The notes below the pieces were generated by a model, which was not told where the DNA came from, did no database searches, and was given only the letters and a program-made list of their open reading frames with translations. A stretch of DNA of 27,500 nucleotides from Gemmatimonadota bacterium. Its GTDB lineage: Bacteria > Gemmatimonadota > Gemmatimonadetes > Palauibacterales > Palauibacteraceae. Numbering within the stretch: position 1 is the stretch's first letter; each line of letters begins with the position of its first letter. This document shows, piece by piece, positions 25,821 to 27,500 of the stretch. The stretch is taken from positions 1-27,500 of the forward strand of contig JABDQB010000022.1 in assembly GCA_013042495.1 (NCBI GenBank). The letters run 5' to 3'. The position numbers and the translations under genes are program-made.

Positions 25821-27104
25821 ATGTCAAGACGAGTCGTATCCATCCAAATCGTTCTTCCACTAATCATCTTACTTACGGCTTGCGATCCCGGAAGCGACGC
25901 GTCGGATTCGGGTCCCCGGTGGGAGGCCGCGATCGATACCGTCGCGGACACCGTCATCGTCCGGACCGTCTCGGGACAGGTGTGGGAGTCCGATCGGAAA
26001 CTCGTCTCGGAGGTGAGCATCGGCGTGCTGGACGGCGACCCCGAATACCAGTTCGGAAATGTGCGCGCGTTTGACGTGGACGACGCAGGCCGGATGTTCG
26101 TATACGATGCGCACGTCCCGGTGATACGGGTCTACGCTCCGGAGGGGACGTGGATCAGAGACATCGGCCGGGAAGGGGAGGGTCCGGGCGAGTACAAGCA
26201 GCCGGACTCGGGCCTGGCGATTCTGCCGGACGGGCGGGTGGCAATCCGCGATCCTGGCAACGGCCGCATCACCTTCTATTCACCGGGCGGTGAGTACGAA
26301 GGTTTCTATCGCATCGCCGGCAGTTTCAACACGAGCAACGCCATGATCGCCGACACGTCCGGCACGCTGGCGACCCCTATCGTAGCGAACCTCGGAACGT
26401 CGGTATTCGAGTGGAAATCCGGTCACGCCCGCTACTACCTCGATGGCACGGTGGACACGGTCATGACTCCGGATCTAGGGTACGAGGAGGCGCAGATCTC
26501 GGCCGAGCGGGAGGGCAGCATGAGCGTCAACTCCGTTCCGTTCAGTCCGGGGCAGGTCAGCGCCTGGAGTCCGTTCGGCTACTACATCGTCGGTGTAAAC
26601 GAGGACTACTCGTTCGACATCCTCAGGCCCGAAGGCGTTCTCCGCATCAGCAAGCAGTACGAACCCGTTCCTGTAGATCACGGTGAGTCCGCGGCCGAGC
26701 GGAAGGCTGCGACCGACAACTTCCGGCAGAGCTACCCGGGCTGGAAGTGGAACGGCCCGCCGATCCCCGACGTCAAGCCTGCATATAGCCAGTATTACCC
26801 TTCAAATGACGGACGGATCTGGGTCCGCATACCTGCGCCGTCCGAGCGCTATATGGACGCGGCGGAGCAGAAGGCGGAGGAGGAGCGGCTCGGGCGTGCC
26901 GTGAACCCGTTCCGGGAGCCCGTGCGCTTCGACGTATTCGAGTCCACCGGCGAGTACCTGGGGCGCGTCTCGGCGCCGGAAGGCTTCTCCGCTCGCTGGC
27001 CGAAGCCGGTATTCCGAGGGGACACGGTCTGGGCCATCGTGCGCGACGAATACGACGTGCAGCGCCTGCATCGGTTCCGGCTGGAGGCCATCACGAGCGA
27101 CTGA
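25821..27104 (+). CDS. 6-bladed beta-propeller lipoprotein
   Basis: 427 aa. The signal peptide ends in a lipobox (IILLTAC, lipidated Cys at 21), so the mature protein is membrane-attached. The body shows NHL/6-bladed propeller repeats: FGNVRAFDVDDAGRMFVYDAHVPVIRVYAPEGTW, DIGREGEGPGEYKQPDSGLAILPDGRVAIRD, ITFYSPGGEYEG, FDVFESTGEYLG and a terminal VQRLHRFRL. The GREGEGPGEY turn is typical of this class, which is common in Gemmatimonadota and Bacteroidota; its function is unknown and is often presumed to be binding. The ATG at 25821 has GGAG ~11 nt upstream. The 167-nt gap before it holds no terminator or promoter I would defend; TAAAAG and CATAGT lie within it without -35 partners. Confidence 0.82.
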   Translation: MSRRVVSIQIVLPLIILLTACDPGSDASDSGPRWEAAIDTVADTVIVRTVSGQVWESDRKLVSEVSIGVLDGDPEYQFGNVRAFDVDDAGRMFVYDAHVPVIRVYAPEGTWIRDIGREGEGPGEYKQPDSGLAILPDGRVAIRDPGNGRITFYSPGGEYEGFYRIAGSFNTSNAMIADTSGTLATPIVANLGTSVFEWKSGHARYYLDGTVDTVMTPDLGYEEAQISAEREGSMSVNSVPFSPGQVSAWSPFGYYIVGVNEDYSFDILRPEGVLRISKQYEPVPVDHGESAAERKAATDNFRQSYPGWKWNGPPIPDVKPAYSQYYPSNDGRIWVRIPAPSERYMDAAEQKAEEERLGRAVNPFREPVRFDVFESTGEYLGRVSAPEGFSARWPKPVFRGDTVWAIVRDEYDVQRLHRFRLEAITSD

Positions 27105-27122
27105 CCGGTTCGCCCCGATCGG

Positions 27123-27152
27123 TTGCCCTGAGCCACGGGTTCCAGCGATCTT
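27123..27152 (+). promoter_or_regulatory. TTGCCC-N18-GATCTT promoter, third TolB-like/TPR gene
   Basis: TTGCCC (27123-27128), exactly 18 nt, GATCTT (27147-27152), then 6 nt to the ATG at 27159. The spacer differs from the other copies, apart from the AGC just before GATCTT, so conservation is confined to the two boxes. No ribosome site, so probably leaderless. Confidence 0.65.
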
Positions 27153-27158
27153 GCCCGC

Positions 27159-27500
27159 ATGGCAACTACTCCAGCTTATCAGCGGTTCTTCGCCGAGTTG
27201 AAACGGCGCCGGGTCTTCCGCGTCGCAGCGGTATATGGCGGCAGCGCGTTCGTAGTGCTGCAGGTGGTGGACGTGATGGCCGAGGGGCTCAACCTGTCGC
27301 CGGGCGTGCTTCAGGCGGTCACCGTCCTGATCCTGGCCGGATTTCCGATCGCGATTGCGCTCGCCTGGGCATTCCAGGTCACTCCCGAGGGCGTTCGGCG
27401 CACCGAACCCGCCACGAGCGCCGACCTCGACTCCATCGTGGCCCAGCCGCGGCGACAGCGCTGGCCGGCAGGGATTCTGGGACTTCTCGGAGGCATAGCC
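27159..27500 (+). CDS. TolB-like/TPR family protein, N-terminal part (3' end outside window)
   Basis: 114 codons are visible, open to the window edge. The start MATTPAYQRFFAELKRRRVF and the helix RVAAVYGGSAFVVLQVVDV are nearly the same as in the protein at 23293. A second helix (~51-72, LQAVTVLILAGFPIAIALAW), the TPEGVRRTEPA linker and the beginning of a third helix (PAGILGLLGG) follow in the same order as in the two full-length relatives. The TolB-like and TPR parts are expected beyond the window. The start is fixed by the promoter 6 nt upstream; no Shine-Dalgarno. Confidence 0.8.
   Translation, partial: MATTPAYQRFFAELKRRRVFRVAAVYGGSAFVVLQVVDVMAEGLNLSPGVLQAVTVLILAGFPIAIALAWAFQVTPEGVRRTEPATSADLDSIVAQPRRQRWPAGILGLLGGIA

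Overview
The window is high-GC bacterial DNA, about two thirds G+C by eye, densely coded on both strands. I infer an uncultivated Gemmatimonadota or close relative, with moderate confidence. The grounds are the repeated long membrane-anchored TolB-like/TPR proteins that open with a PGYQRFFAELKRR-type N-terminus, the 6-bladed beta-propeller lipoprotein, the DUF4440 and DUF6265 proteins, and frequent leaderless starts. No tRNA, rRNA, CRISPR array or insertion sequence was seen.

Layout. Positions 1-849 hold the 3' end of a TPR protein. A B12-binding radical SAM enzyme (952-2334) follows. Then comes an intergenic stretch with a strongly foldable candidate RNA (2426-2522) and a textbook intrinsic terminator (2531-2572), directly before an LPLAT-type acyltransferase (2587-3921). 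Two small exported or anchored proteins follow (DUF4440, 4006-4449; DUF6265, 4582-5115). On the minus strand, 8076 down to 5135 is a five-gene, tightly packed operon: two tiny membrane proteins too short for ordinary ORF calling, a CIA30-family protein, an FeS (6-4) photolyase of the PhrB class, and a SlyD-like FKBP. Its promoter sits between two inverted copies of a 15-bp element.

Positions 8301-13780 (+) form a coupled run: TolB-like/TPR protein, Sfp-type phosphopantetheinyl transferase, FdrA and YlbE (DUF1116). It converges on an eight-gene minus-strand operon (23077 down to 13789), most of whose junctions are GTGA overlaps: [2Fe-2S] subunit, molybdopterin subunit, CoxG-like SRPBCC protein, FAD subunit, NCS1 nucleobase/hydantoin-type permease, CaiB/BaiF CoA-transferase, metal-dependent cyclase-family hydrolase, and amidase-signature hydrolase. 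Together these read as an import and catabolic module for an N-heterocycle or ureide. I propose, as inference only, an oxidative-pyrimidine-like route in which FdrA/YlbE phosphorolyses a carbamoylated acid.

The right end (23293-27500) carries another TolB-like/TPR protein, a beta-propeller lipoprotein, and the 5' end of a third TolB-like/TPR protein. Four genes, namely the three TolB-like ones whose starts lie in the window and the DUF6265 gene, share a promoter of the form GTTGCC(C/A)-N16-GCGATCTT. In three of them the ATG follows within 6-7 nt, so the transcripts are probably leaderless.
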